Source: Bacillota bacterium (GTDB lineage Bacteria; Bacillota; Clostridia; Oscillospirales; Ruminococcaceae). Taken from it: 52,029 nt of DNA. The notes beneath the pieces are model-generated. The model had not been told where the DNA came from, ran no database searches, and saw only the letters and a program-made list of their open reading frames with translations. The stretch's first letter is position 1. Each line of letters opens with the position of its first letter. The position numbers and the translations under genes are program-made. Where the stretch lies: the NCBI GenBank assembly GCA_023433405.1, contig JAEZCT010000007.1, positions 1 through 52,029 of the forward strand, in the 5' to 3' direction. Below are positions 1 through 7,684 of this stretch, one piece after another.

Positions 1-22
1 AATTTTTCCGCCATACTGCGTT

Positions 23-61
23 GAAAATGCTCGGAATACGGCAAGTATTCCTGCGCTTTTC
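23..61. repeat. Imperfect hairpin at the left edge
   Basis: GGAATAC (33-39) pairs with GTATTCC (45-51), and the flanking GAAAA..GC and GC.TTTTC extend the stem. It lies upstream of the terminator at 124-165 and not inside a recognisable gene. It looks like a dispersed intergenic repeat cut by the window edge, but no second copy is present here, so that is a guess. No coding frame is supported in 1-120. Confidence 0.4.
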
Positions 62-123
62 GCCTTGTCTGGCTAAAAAATTTCTCGTCTCTATGGTATT
101 TCACACTTATGAGAACAGGTTCT

Positions 124-165
124 AAAACGCACAGCGGCGAGATAAATTTGCCGCTGTGCGTTTTT
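124..165 (+). terminator. Rho-independent terminator of an upstream gene
   Basis: A near-perfect stem of about 15 bp (AAAACGCACAGCGGC against GCCGCTGTGCGTTTT) is followed by a T-run. It probably ends a gene lying to the left of the window. Its A-run on the other side would let it work in both directions. Confidence 0.8.
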
Positions 166-309
166 GGCTCTGTTTCTGTCAGCCTTGGTTGTAGGCGCGA
201 AGCTGTTTTTGCCTGCTTTTTCTTTTGCATCATTGTCCCATACAAATAAGCCCAGCCAAAAGTTTACGAACTATTCAATTATTACTGCGTTTATTCCTTC
301 ACCGAATTG

Positions 310-338
310 TTGACGTTTTAGCCTTGGTGGTTTAAAAT
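310..338 (+). promoter_or_regulatory. Promoter of rpe
   Basis: TTGACG (310-315), a 17-bp spacer, then TAAAAT (333-338). This is a good sigma-A match with ideal spacing, about 80 bp before the rpe start. I see no operator or riboswitch in the leader. Confidence 0.6.
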
Positions 339-420
339 AAGACAGTAAGCGACAGCTCAAGAAACAGTCGCTGCCGTCAGCAACTTATAAATGCGGCGGC
401 TAGGAAACGGGAGGGGAAGC

Positions 421-1077
421 TTGTTGCGGCAAATCATCGTTTCACCGTCCATTCTTGCCAGCGATTTTTCCTGTCTGGGCGACGAGATCAGACGGGTCGA
501 GGCCGCGGGGGCGGATTGGATTCATGTAGATGTCATGGACGGGCATTTTGTGCCTAACATTACCCTTGGTCCGCCGGTTGTAAAATGTCTGCGCCCGGTC
601 ACCGATCTCACGTTTGACGTACATTTGATGATAACCGACCCCCTCGTGTACGCAAAGGCGTTTGCGGATGCCGGAGCGGATATCCTTACGATTCATATTG
701 AAACCGTCACCGATATTCGGGCGGCGGCAGCTTATATCCATTCATTGGGCATGAGCGCCGGCTTGTGCATCAAACCGCAAACCCCTGCCGAAACAGCGCT
801 GCCTTATCTGTCGGATGTGGATATGGTGCTGGTCATGACGGTGGAGCCTGGCTTTGGCGGGCAACGGTTTATGAGCGGAATGCTTGATAAGATCCGACTC
901 ATTCGCTCCCACGCGGACCGGGAGAACCCCGAGCTTGACATAGAGGTGGATGGGGGAATAGACGAGAACACCGCATATCTTGTGAAAGAGGCGGGAGCCA
1001 ATGTGCTTGTGGCGGGCAGCGCGGTGTTTGGGCGCGACGATTATGCCGCCGCCATACATGCCATGAAGAACGCATGA
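421..1077 (+). CDS. rpe: Ribulose-phosphate 3-epimerase
   Basis: Interconverts D-ribulose 5-phosphate and D-xylulose 5-phosphate in the cytosolic pentose phosphate pathway. The (beta/alpha)8 signatures are clear: PSILASDF near the N-terminus, HVDVMDGHFVPN with the metal-binding His and Asp, HLMI, VMTVEPGFGGQ, and the phosphate-binding VDGGI and AGSAVF segments. At 218 residues it has the normal family length. The TTG at 421 is preferred over the in-frame ATG at 391 because GGGAGGGG lies just before it and the family's N-terminus starts here. A sigma-A promoter lies at 310-338. The gene ends 7 bp from the end of the convergent mecA-like gene. Recognised with high certainty; the start is inferred. 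Confidence 0.95.
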   Translation: MLRQIIVSPSILASDFSCLGDEIRRVEAAGADWIHVDVMDGHFVPNITLGPPVVKCLRPVTDLTFDVHLMITDPLVYAKAFADAGADILTIHIETVTDIRAAAAYIHSLGMSAGLCIKPQTPAETALPYLSDVDMVLVMTVEPGFGGQRFMSGMLDKIRLIRSHADRENPELDIEVDGGIDENTAYLVKEAGANVLVAGSAVFGRDDYAAAIHAMKNA

Positions 1078-1084
1078 CCCCGCA

Positions 1085-1642
1085 TTACATCTTCTTAAGG
1101 GTTTTTAGGGTATCCTTTGTCAGCAAAAGCTTTCCGTGTTCATCCAAAACCGAAAGGTCGGTAAGGCCCCCGCCGCATACCCGGGCAAACTCACTTAAGG
1201 TCGGCGCGGCCAGCTGTGCGCTTTTGGCCCCCAGCACGATGCGGTAGTGTCCGCTCATGGTATAAAGCGCTAAGGGTGAAATGTTTTCGTTGCAGGAGCG
1301 CGCCCACCGGGCGACGTCGTCAAAGCGCTCGAACTCATATATTACAGGCAATGCGTCGGTGACAAACGGCTTTTTTCGGCTCTCGGTGGAGGGTGCCTTG
1401 TCAAGCTTTGTAAACAGCAGCGTACAGCTTCCGTCTCCGTTTGAGAACGCCTCGATATAAAGGCGTGCACCGGTAAAATCAAAGCCGGTTTTGACCTTGG
1501 CAAAGGACAACAGCTCGGAGATTGCGCGTTTGCTGGAGGGGCTTTGATAGTCAAGCTCCTCATAGGTCAGGTTCAGTCGTTCCATATCCGAAGTGGTCAG
1601 CAGAATCTTGATCTTGTCGCTGTTAATGGCCTTGATAATCAT
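1085..1642 (-). CDS. mecA: MecA-like adaptor protein
   Basis: Probable ClpC adaptor/regulator of the MecA family, which in Bacillus and Staphylococcus delivers substrates to ClpCP. What is visible: an N-terminal domain of about 80 residues beginning MIIKAINSDKIKILL, with the Leu/Tyr-Glu-Glu pattern typical of MecA; a short charged linker (about residues 82-92); and a C-terminal domain of about 90 residues rich in F/Y/L, with FERFDDVARWA resembling the ClpC-binding half. At 185 residues it is shorter than Bacillus MecA (about 220), mostly in the linker. The start has GGAGGG 8 bp upstream. It is convergent with rpe and divergent from the Rnf-like genes. The family call is by pattern; partners and substrates are unknown. 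Confidence 0.75.
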   Translation of the reverse strand: MIIKAINSDKIKILLTTSDMERLNLTYEELDYQSPSSKRAISELLSFAKVKTGFDFTGARLYIEAFSNGDGSCTLLFTKLDKAPSTESRKKPFVTDALPVIYEFERFDDVARWARSCNENISPLALYTMSGHYRIVLGAKSAQLAAPTLSEFARVCGGGLTDLSVLDEHGKLLLTKDTLKTLKKM

Positions 1643-2037
1643 TGTTCATCACCCTCCAGCAATCCAAGTAGTTGGGTCGCGGTCTTTCTTCACATCTGTC
1701 AATATTGATCTATCCAATCCCTTGCGGGTTTTTGTTGGCTGCATTGGTACAGCGAATATACTGCCGGGCACATTGCTCGGGCTGCCGAACCGATTGATAC
1801 CTATAGCTTTGGCGCAATTACGGTCGGTTCAAACAAGCAGCTGCTTGATATTCTGTTGCGTTAACAGACTGATTTTGGGACCAGATGCTCCCTTATCATT
1901 ATATGCCGCATTCTTGGCGGCGCACACTCGGCGACTGACCGTTTGCTGTTGCGGCGGTTTTTCGCAAAAAAGCAAACCTTACATAGAAATCGGTTAACTG
2001 CCAGAGAGGCACGACACCAGAAAGGCATGGTCATAAG
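1643..2037. other. Intergenic region with no supported gene
   Basis: About 395 bp between the mecA-like start and the Rnf-like operon. I found no promoter with good spacing and no terminator. An open stretch on the + strand (about 1709-1864) reads like protein and ends with a TAA at 1862-1864, but it has no start or ribosome binding site, so I do not call it a gene. Confidence 0.5.
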
Positions 2038-3282
2038 ATGGCTGCAGGCTGGTTAAGCGGTGAGAACCTGTATCAGGCAAAGGAACCTGCTTTTTCGCGC
2101 AAGCAAAAGCAGTTTATTAACCCGCGGTCGCTCTATCTGCCCGATTATGATGAGAACGGCAACGCGCTGCCCAAAGCGCTCAGTGAGGACGCGGTGCTGC
2201 TGGGCAGGTATCAGCTCGATTACCCGCGTCTTGAGTGCAAGACATTTATGCGCTTTACCCCAAAGCCCAAGGAGGAGGAGCGCACGCTGGAGGAACAGGT
2301 TGCCGACAGCACGCCGGAACCCAAGAAAAAGCGTAAAAGTCTGCTAAAGCGCAGGAAGGAAACGCTCGATGTTGAGCAGTACGAGCCGGAAGAGCTCATA
2401 GAGATTGCAGAAAGGGCGTGCATTATTGATGAAACCGACGGCAAGTATCTCTATGATAAGCTGACGATTCTATTTGGAGGCTCTTATCAAGCCGTTGTAT
2501 GCGATGCGGTTGACGAGCAGCCGTATGTGTCCTCCAACATCAATACCCTGCTGCAAAACAGTGCGGAGGTATTAAGCGCTTTAAAAATCGTCGCGGATGC
2601 GGCGTACATTAAAACCTGTTTTGCCCTTGCCTACGCGGATATTGACGACGCGCAGACGGTCATTCCCGGCAAGCTGTACGAGGTTCCCGTCCGGCGAGTG
2701 TTTGGGCGCTACCCCATCCGGGACCGGGTAAAAAAGAGCCTCTCAAAGTATGGCAGGTGCTATATCATCGGCGCGCAGGCACTGTTGCATTTGTACCGCG
2801 CCTTTACGGAGGAAAAGGCACAGAACACCACCATCATCACGGTGGCGGGCGATTGCGTGGGGAACCCCTGTAACATTGAGGTGCGCGTCGGCACTACAGT
2901 TCGTGAGGTGCTTGAATACTGCGGAATGATTAAAAATCCGGCGCGGGTGGTGCTGGGAGGCAGCATGAGAGGCACGGCCATTGAGGATTTAACCCTGCCT
3001 GTTCTGTATACCACGCGTTCGCTGCTCACCTTCTCAAAGCCGATTGCCAAGCCGGTGCTAAACTGCATCTCCTGCGGCAGATGCGTCATCAGCTGCCCGC
3101 GCAAGCTTGCGCCAAACTACCTGCACAAGAGCTTTTTGGCGGAGGATACCGAAATGCTTGCGAAACTGCGGGTGGATCGCTGTATAGAATGCGGCGTATG
3201 CTCTTACGTCTGCCCCGCAAACCTTGAGCTCACCGATTGCATAGAAAGCGCAAAGGCGCTTATGAAAGGGGTTTGGGAATAA
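2038..3282 (+). CDS. rnfC: Diverged RnfC-like iron-sulfur subunit
   Basis: Homologous to RnfC, the NADH-oxidising peripheral subunit of Rnf complexes, but strongly altered. The C-terminal half is well kept: an SLBB-type segment (TVAGDCVGNPCNIEVRVG, about residues 276-293) and two 4Fe-4S motifs, CISCGRCVISCP (C343, C346, C349, C353) and CIECGVCSYVCP (C382, C385, C388, C392). In place of the Gly-rich GGAGFPT loop is IIDETDGKYLYDKL, in place of NAAECEPY is CDAVDEQPY, and the YPSGG segment is replaced by VFGRYP; the N-terminal GGIHP barrel entry is missing. So the FMN/NADH site is probably gone. It is 414 residues long, against about 440 for short RnfC forms. ATG 2038 has GAAAGG 12 bp upstream. 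The stop overlaps rnfD (TAATG). What it oxidises is unknown. Confidence 0.8.
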   Translation: MAAGWLSGENLYQAKEPAFSRKQKQFINPRSLYLPDYDENGNALPKALSEDAVLLGRYQLDYPRLECKTFMRFTPKPKEEERTLEEQVADSTPEPKKKRKSLLKRRKETLDVEQYEPEELIEIAERACIIDETDGKYLYDKLTILFGGSYQAVVCDAVDEQPYVSSNINTLLQNSAEVLSALKIVADAAYIKTCFALAYADIDDAQTVIPGKLYEVPVRRVFGRYPIRDRVKKSLSKYGRCYIIGAQALLHLYRAFTEEKAQNTTIITVAGDCVGNPCNIEVRVGTTVREVLEYCGMIKNPARVVLGGSMRGTAIEDLTLPVLYTTRSLLTFSKPIAKPVLNCISCGRCVISCPRKLAPNYLHKSFLAEDTEMLAKLRVDRCIECGVCSYVCPANLELTDCIESAKALMKGVWE

Positions 3283-4421
3283 TGGAGCTGCAAGCAGCGA
3301 AAGCCCCTAATATTCGATACAAAGAAAATGTACATACCCTGTTCACCGACGTAATCATCGCCCTGCTGCCCCTTTATGCCATGGCCTTTTTCTATTACGG
3401 GCCGCGCACCGTGGTTATGGGCCTTTATGCGGCGGCGCTGTGCTTTGTGGTGGACCTCCTTGCGCGGCGCATGGCGGGCCGCACCATAAAGCTCAACGAT
3501 TTTTCGGCGGTGCTTACCGGTTTAATAATTGCCCTGCTGCTGCCTGCCACCGCGCCCTATTATGTGCTGGTGGCGGCCTGCCTGTTTGCGATGCTTATTG
3601 CAAAGCACCCCTTCGGCGGTCTTGGGGCGAATCTGTTTAATCCTGCCTGCGCGGGGCTTGCCTTTGGTGCGGTATGCTGGCCTGAGGCGTTTTTTCGCTT
3701 TCCCAAGCCGTTTGATCAAATACCGGTGCTGCTTACCGCAAAACCGGAGCTTGTGCAATCTCCCGCAAGCGTATTAAAGATACATGGCGAGCCTTCGGGC
3801 GACCTGCTATTGATGCTCCTCGGGAACTTTTCAGGACCAATGGGCGCGACCTCTATTTTGGTCATTGTAAGCTGCTTGTTTTTTCTGCTTATCCGGCGCA
3901 CAATCACATGGCATATTCCGGTTTCTCTGCTCGTTTCGGCAGGGGCGTTTGCCCTTCTATTTCCCCGCGTGCAGTTTAACGCGTTCATCAGCATGATTTA
4001 TGAGCTGCTGGCGGGCTGCATCGTGTTTGGTGCCGCCTTTGTAGCCAGCGACCCGGTAACCTCACCAAGCCTGCCCGCGGCAAAGATTTGGTATGGCGCG
4101 GGTATTGGTATTTTAACCATGCTGTTCCGTTACTTCGGCGGCTTTGAGGAAGGCTTTATCTTTGCGGTGCTTCTCATGAATGCCCTTGCCTTCTCGCTTG
4201 ACCGTTTCGCGCTGTGGCTGCGGTACGATTTCTTCTCAACATCCGTTCACTCCCGCTTTGGCTATGGGTCGGGACGTCCCTCCAAAAAAATACTTGTAAC
4301 GGTGGACCCTGAGCGTGATGCGGAAGAAGAGCGGGTACCCGAGCATGAGAACGAAAAAGAAGGTGCGCAAGAGCCTGTAAAGGCGCTGGCACAGGGAAGG
4401 GGCGGTAGCAGTCATGGCTAA
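3282..4421 (+). CDS. rnfD: RnfD-like membrane subunit
   Basis: Homologue of RnfD/NqrB, an integral membrane flavoprotein. About nine to ten hydrophobic segments are visible. Typical family stretches are KLNDFSAVLTGLIIALLLP, HPFGGLGANLFNPA, ASDPVTSP and FGGFEEGFIFAVLLMNA. MGATS (T190) fits the GAT motif in which Rnf/Nqr subunits bind FMN covalently through Thr, so this cofactor may be kept. The charged C-terminal tail (about the last 40 residues, rich in Glu/Lys) is not a family feature. ATG 3282 overlaps the rnfC stop and has AAAGGGG upstream; 379 residues. The gene overlaps rnfE by 8 bp, so the set is translationally coupled. No apbE flavin transferase is present in the window. This is the least altered of the four subunits. 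Confidence 0.88.
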   Translation: MELQAAKAPNIRYKENVHTLFTDVIIALLPLYAMAFFYYGPRTVVMGLYAAALCFVVDLLARRMAGRTIKLNDFSAVLTGLIIALLLPATAPYYVLVAACLFAMLIAKHPFGGLGANLFNPACAGLAFGAVCWPEAFFRFPKPFDQIPVLLTAKPELVQSPASVLKIHGEPSGDLLLMLLGNFSGPMGATSILVIVSCLFFLLIRRTITWHIPVSLLVSAGAFALLFPRVQFNAFISMIYELLAGCIVFGAAFVASDPVTSPSLPAAKIWYGAGIGILTMLFRYFGGFEEGFIFAVLLMNALAFSLDRFALWLRYDFFSTSVHSRFGYGSGRPSKKILVTVDPERDAEEERVPEHENEKEGAQEPVKALAQGRGGSSHG

Positions 4422-5118
4422 AAATTCCCATGGCCGATTAAACAGGTTCGGGTCTAAGCTGCAGGAGTTTTGGACAAACAATCCGCTGCTGGTTAACGGG
4501 CTGACCATCGCTCCGGTAGCCGTAGCCTCCATTTATTTAAAGAACGCGGCGGCAATTTCGCTCATTCTTGCCATTACGGTAATTCCCACTCTGTTGCTTG
4601 CCTCGCTGATTAAGCGACGGCTGGATTTTATGCACCGCGTGCCGATTTACATGGTGTTCTCCGCGGTGCTGTATGCGGCTGGGCTGCTGCTGCTACGCTA
4701 CCTTTTGCCGGGCACTGGGGAGTCAACGGGTATGTATCTTCCGCTTTTAGTAACCAACACCATTGTAGTGGTGCGCGCCGAGGCCTTTGGTGTGCGCAAT
4801 AAAACCCGCTGGGTATTTCTCGACGCGCTGGTGCAGGTGCTTGGGTACTCGTTTGTAGCCTGCGTAATCGGAGCGGTGCGCGAATATATGGGCAACGGAA
4901 CGGTTTGGGGCATTACGACGGAAAACAACCTACCCATCAGCGGAATTTTGCTTCCGTTTTCGGGCTTTATCCTGCTAGGGTTATTCGCGGCGATGTATCA
5001 GTATGCCGCTAGGCGTTCCACCCGGCGCCGCCAGATGGCGCTGCATCTTCAGGAACAAGAGGATGCTAGTTCAAGTACGGATCAAAAAACCGAGCTGCTC
5101 ACGGAGGTGGTCACATGA
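4414..5118 (+). CDS. rnfE: RnfE-like membrane subunit lacking cluster cysteines
   Basis: Homologue of RnfE/NqrD: FWTNNPLLVNG at the N-terminus, LPLLVTN then RAEAFG in the middle and REYMGNGTVWG later are family stretches, with about six membrane segments. In ordinary RnfE/NqrD two cysteines (LGLCP and VTNC) help hold the iron cluster in the membrane between this subunit and RnfA/NqrE. Here the first site reads LTIAP (Ala33) and the second VTNT (Thr116), so both are gone, although the surrounding residues align without gaps. The gene sits directly after rnfD; in the usual C-D-G-E-A-B order rnfG should be between them. The C-terminal tail of about 35 residues is polar and acidic. The gene overlaps rnfA by ATGA. 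Family assignment is firm; normal electron transfer is unlikely. Confidence 0.88.
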   Translation: MAKNSHGRLNRFGSKLQEFWTNNPLLVNGLTIAPVAVASIYLKNAAAISLILAITVIPTLLLASLIKRRLDFMHRVPIYMVFSAVLYAAGLLLLRYLLPGTGESTGMYLPLLVTNTIVVVRAEAFGVRNKTRWVFLDALVQVLGYSFVACVIGAVREYMGNGTVWGITTENNLPISGILLPFSGFILLGLFAAMYQYAARRSTRRRQMALHLQEQEDASSSTDQKTELLTEVVT

Positions 5119-5711
5119 CAGAACAGGTGCTGCAGTTTTTTATCTTTGCCGCTACCGCCGCGCTATTGCAAAATGTGGTGCTGTCTAGCGGTATTGGGGC
5201 AAGCACGGTGCTGTTTTCGGCAAAAGGGGCAAAGCATATCTTTGCCTTTGGTTCCATGGTAACCTTTATGGCGCTTGCGGCCTCCATGTCGGCCTTTGGA
5301 ATTAACCTTTTCATCGCGAATTGGAGCTATCGTATTTTTGTCCGCCCAATATTGTTTATTCTTTGCATTGTCATACTATACTATATAGTATATTTTACCG
5401 CTTTCCGGTTTATGAAGTCTGCGGGCGAATATGTGTGTGCCTATCTTCCGTATGCGGCGTTTAACTGCGTGGTGCTGGGTATTATCTATATTGCGCTCAA
5501 CGGCAAGTATTCCCTCATAGAGACGGCCGGCTTTGCGCTTGGCTCCGGTGCGGGCTTTATCATAGCCTCACTGCTCATTGCCGAGGGGCGTCGCCGGCTG
5601 GAAACTGTGGTGATACCCAAGGCGTTTCGCGGCCTGCCGGTTACGCTGCTGTATATCGGCTTGCTGTCGTTGGCATTATATGGTCTGATCGGTCATCAGC
5701 TGCCGTTTTAA
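5115..5711 (+). CDS. rnfA: RnfA-like membrane subunit, one of two cysteines kept
   Basis: Homologue of RnfA/NqrE, a protein of six membrane segments; 198 residues is the normal length. The family pattern NNFVLVKFLGLCP near the N-terminus is here QNVVLSSGIGAST, which places Ser30 where the first cluster cysteine should be. The second site, ITTNCAVLG in ordinary RnfA, reads AAFNCVVLG with Cys118 kept. Later segments (GSGAGFIIASLLIAEGRRRLE, IPKAFRGLP) agree with the family. It overlaps rnfE by 4 bp. rnfB, the ferredoxin-accepting iron-sulfur subunit that normally follows, is absent: the next gene is unrelated. With RnfE, only one of four cluster ligands is left. Confidence 0.85.
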   Translation: MTEQVLQFFIFAATAALLQNVVLSSGIGASTVLFSAKGAKHIFAFGSMVTFMALAASMSAFGINLFIANWSYRIFVRPILFILCIVILYYIVYFTAFRFMKSAGEYVCAYLPYAAFNCVVLGIIYIALNGKYSLIETAGFALGSGAGFIIASLLIAEGRRRLETVVIPKAFRGLPVTLLYIGLLSLALYGLIGHQLPF

Positions 5712-5795
5712 ACTGCCGCTGTTTCAGCAGGCTTTGCATGGTTGCCGGAAAGTCTGATGTTCCATCTGCCGACCCTATGAAAGGTGGTGTCGAAC

Positions 5796-7022
5796 TTGCC
5801 GCAGTCCCAGTTTAAGATTAAACGACATAAGCAGGTTTATCAGCCCTCTACCAAACGCCGGTTCAGTATCTGGCGCATTATTGGCGGGGTGCTGTTAATG
5901 AGTGTGCTATTTTTTGTTGGCTACAGCATTGCCGACCCGGTGATGAGCTTTGTCACCGGCGAGATGAAGCTGCGCATTGACGAGCAAAAAAATCAAAGCA
6001 GCCAGGCTGTATCCGATACACCGTCCGACGCGCCATCCTCCGAGCCTGAGCCGACGAAGGGTGAGACGGTGGGCTTTGACCAAATTAAGGCGGCGTTTAT
6101 GCCTTATACCGTGCTTGCGGACGACGAGCGCTTTGAGGAGTTTATTGCCAGCGCAAAAAAGCTTGGGCTGAATACTGCGGTTATCGAGGTTATGGATGCA
6201 AGCGGAGTGCTGTATTACAACTCAAGCCTTGCCGAATCACAGGAAATCGGCGCGGTGATGGAGGACTCGCCGGAGCTTGATGAGCGAATTCAGGCGCTTT
6301 CCGCCGAGGGGATTGGAACCATCGCAAAGCTTGACGCGTTTTCAAACCCACTTGCCGCGCGCAAAATCAAGGGCGCGGCGGCACGTTATTCCAAGGATAT
6401 TACCACCATGTGGCTGGATAACTACGCCACTGAAGGCGGCAAGCCGTGGATTAGCCCCGAGTCTATCGAGGGTACGGCATATGTTTCTGCACTGGCAGGG
6501 GAAATTGCAGCCTCCGGCGCTCATTATGTCATGATTAGCAGCCTGCATTATCCCAAAGGCGTGGCGTTAAATCTTGCGTATTTTGGACCAAAATCCAACG
6601 ACTCGCGCTTATCGGTGCTTTCACAGTATATTACGCAGCTTCGCGATCAGCTTGCCCCAACCGGCTGTGAGCTTATTGTGTCCTACAACGCCAGTGACTA
6701 CCTCACTAAAAGCGACTTGGTTTTTGGGGGAGGTCCTTCGCAGCTTTCCGCCGAGAACATTGCGCCGGTCATCCTTCCCTCCGCGTTTGATAAGGGAATC
6801 ACCATAGGTAAAACGGTGATTACCGATTCCGCAGCACAATCGGGGGAGCTTACCGACGCATTTATGGAGTACCTGCTAGACAGCGTCGGGAGTGATACGC
6901 GAATACTGCCGGTACTTGCCTATACCGCAGAGGATGGTGGAGAGGCGCAGATTAACGCAATTAAACGCTACGCCCTCTCACAGTATATCCTGTATTCCGG
7001 CAACGGCAGATATGATTCATAA
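5796..7022 (+). CDS. Membrane-anchored DUF4015-type TIM-barrel protein
   Basis: Resembles the DUF4015 (putative glycoside hydrolase) proteins of Firmicutes. It has a basic cytoplasmic N-terminus, one membrane segment (IIGGVLLMSVLFFVGYSIA, about residues 24-42), a Ser/Pro/Glu-rich linker (about 70-95) and an extracytoplasmic barrel-like domain. Matching segments include AAFMPYTVLADD, LGLNTAVIEVMD, IGTIAKLDAFSN, TMWLDNYA, VMISSLHYPKG and LPVLAYTAEDGG. The real substrate of this family is not known to me. TTG 5796 is chosen because AAAGGTGG (5780-5787) lies at the right distance; the GTG codons at 5784 and 5787 fall inside that site. It is 84 bp after rnfA with no terminator between, so it may be co-transcribed with the Rnf-like set. 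Confidence 0.65.
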   Translation: MPQSQFKIKRHKQVYQPSTKRRFSIWRIIGGVLLMSVLFFVGYSIADPVMSFVTGEMKLRIDEQKNQSSQAVSDTPSDAPSSEPEPTKGETVGFDQIKAAFMPYTVLADDERFEEFIASAKKLGLNTAVIEVMDASGVLYYNSSLAESQEIGAVMEDSPELDERIQALSAEGIGTIAKLDAFSNPLAARKIKGAAARYSKDITTMWLDNYATEGGKPWISPESIEGTAYVSALAGEIAASGAHYVMISSLHYPKGVALNLAYFGPKSNDSRLSVLSQYITQLRDQLAPTGCELIVSYNASDYLTKSDLVFGGGPSQLSAENIAPVILPSAFDKGITIGKTVITDSAAQSGELTDAFMEYLLDSVGSDTRILPVLAYTAEDGGEAQINAIKRYALSQYILYSGNGRYDS

Positions 7023-7137
7023 CCGGGCGTGTGTGTCTAGTACTGCGGCATAAGCCGTAGGTTCAGGCATTTTACTTTATTTAACTATTTGATGATAATA
7101 ATATAAAAATCATATGATGGCAGAGGGCGGGTTAGAC

Positions 7138-7461
7138 ATGAATCGGACGCTTAGGCGTGCACTAATTGTCGCGGGTATCGTATTTTCGGTTGCCGCCGTT
7201 TTGGCGGGGGTGGCATGGGCGATCATTGGGCGGTTTCGGGATGCCGCCTCCATTGGCATTATCGGCGGGGCCGACGGCCCTACGGCAGTATTTATAGCGG
7301 GTAGGCGTACCCCATCGTTTTGGTCGTTTTTGCTTTACCCCTTTCGACTGATTGTAATTGCGGCGGGTATTCTTTACAGCAGGTATACTGGCCGCATTAG
7401 AAACGAAAGAACGGGTGCGAGCAACCGGAGCGACTCAGGGCAGGAGAGCCAAGGTAACTAA
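7138..7461 (+). CDS. Small membrane protein with an OadB-type GGADGPT motif
   Basis: A 107-residue protein: short basic N-terminus, membrane segment (LIVAGIVFSVAAVLAGVAWAI), the motif SIGIIGGADGPTAVFIAG, a second hydrophobic segment (FWSFLLYPFRLIVIAAGILY) and a basic tail. The GGADGPT motif is the hallmark of the beta subunit (OadB/GcdB/MmdB) of Na+-translocating decarboxylases, where its Asp takes part in Na+ transport; those proteins have about 400 residues. Here only the motif flanked by two helices is present. It is not simply the end of a broken gene: it has its own GAGGGCGG site before ATG 7138 and a clean stop. Short proteins of this kind may occur in other Clostridia, but their function is unknown to me. 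The stop codon abuts a hairpin repeat. Confidence 0.7.
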   Translation: MNRTLRRALIVAGIVFSVAAVLAGVAWAIIGRFRDAASIGIIGGADGPTAVFIAGRRTPSFWSFLLYPFRLIVIAAGILYSRYTGRIRNERTGASNRSDSGQESQGN

Positions 7462-7562
7462 CACTAATATCCTCAAAAAGAGTCGATAAAAATCCGCGTG
7501 AAAACCCATAAATTAAAGTTTTTCACTTGATTTTTATACTCTTTTAAATCGGATATTAGTAT
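7461..7562 (+). repeat. Hairpin (MITE-like) repeat, copy 1, short form
   Basis: A 102-bp element that starts on the last base of the preceding stop codon (ACACTAATATCCTC...) and ends ...CGGATATTAGTAT. The outer ends and the inner pair GTGAAAA/TTTTCAC can fold the whole element into one imperfect hairpin with a CCCATAAATTAAAG loop. It differs by about 4 bases from the copy at 40815. Confidence 0.85.
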
Positions 7563-7684
7563 AAGAAACCGGCATGAGTTTGAGTAAACGTCTCAAAATC
7601 ATGCCGGTTTTTGTTATGATAATAATTAACAGTGCGGCGCAGGCTTTGCCTTAATAATTGGTTCAATGCGCTTCAAAAAGGGTA

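Noticed and set aside
1593..1997. 134-codon + strand ORF upstream of the Rnf-like genes
   Set aside because: It overlaps the start of the mecA-like gene, has no ribosome binding site and no recognisable family. A shorter stretch in another frame (about 1709-1864) looks more protein-like but has no start.
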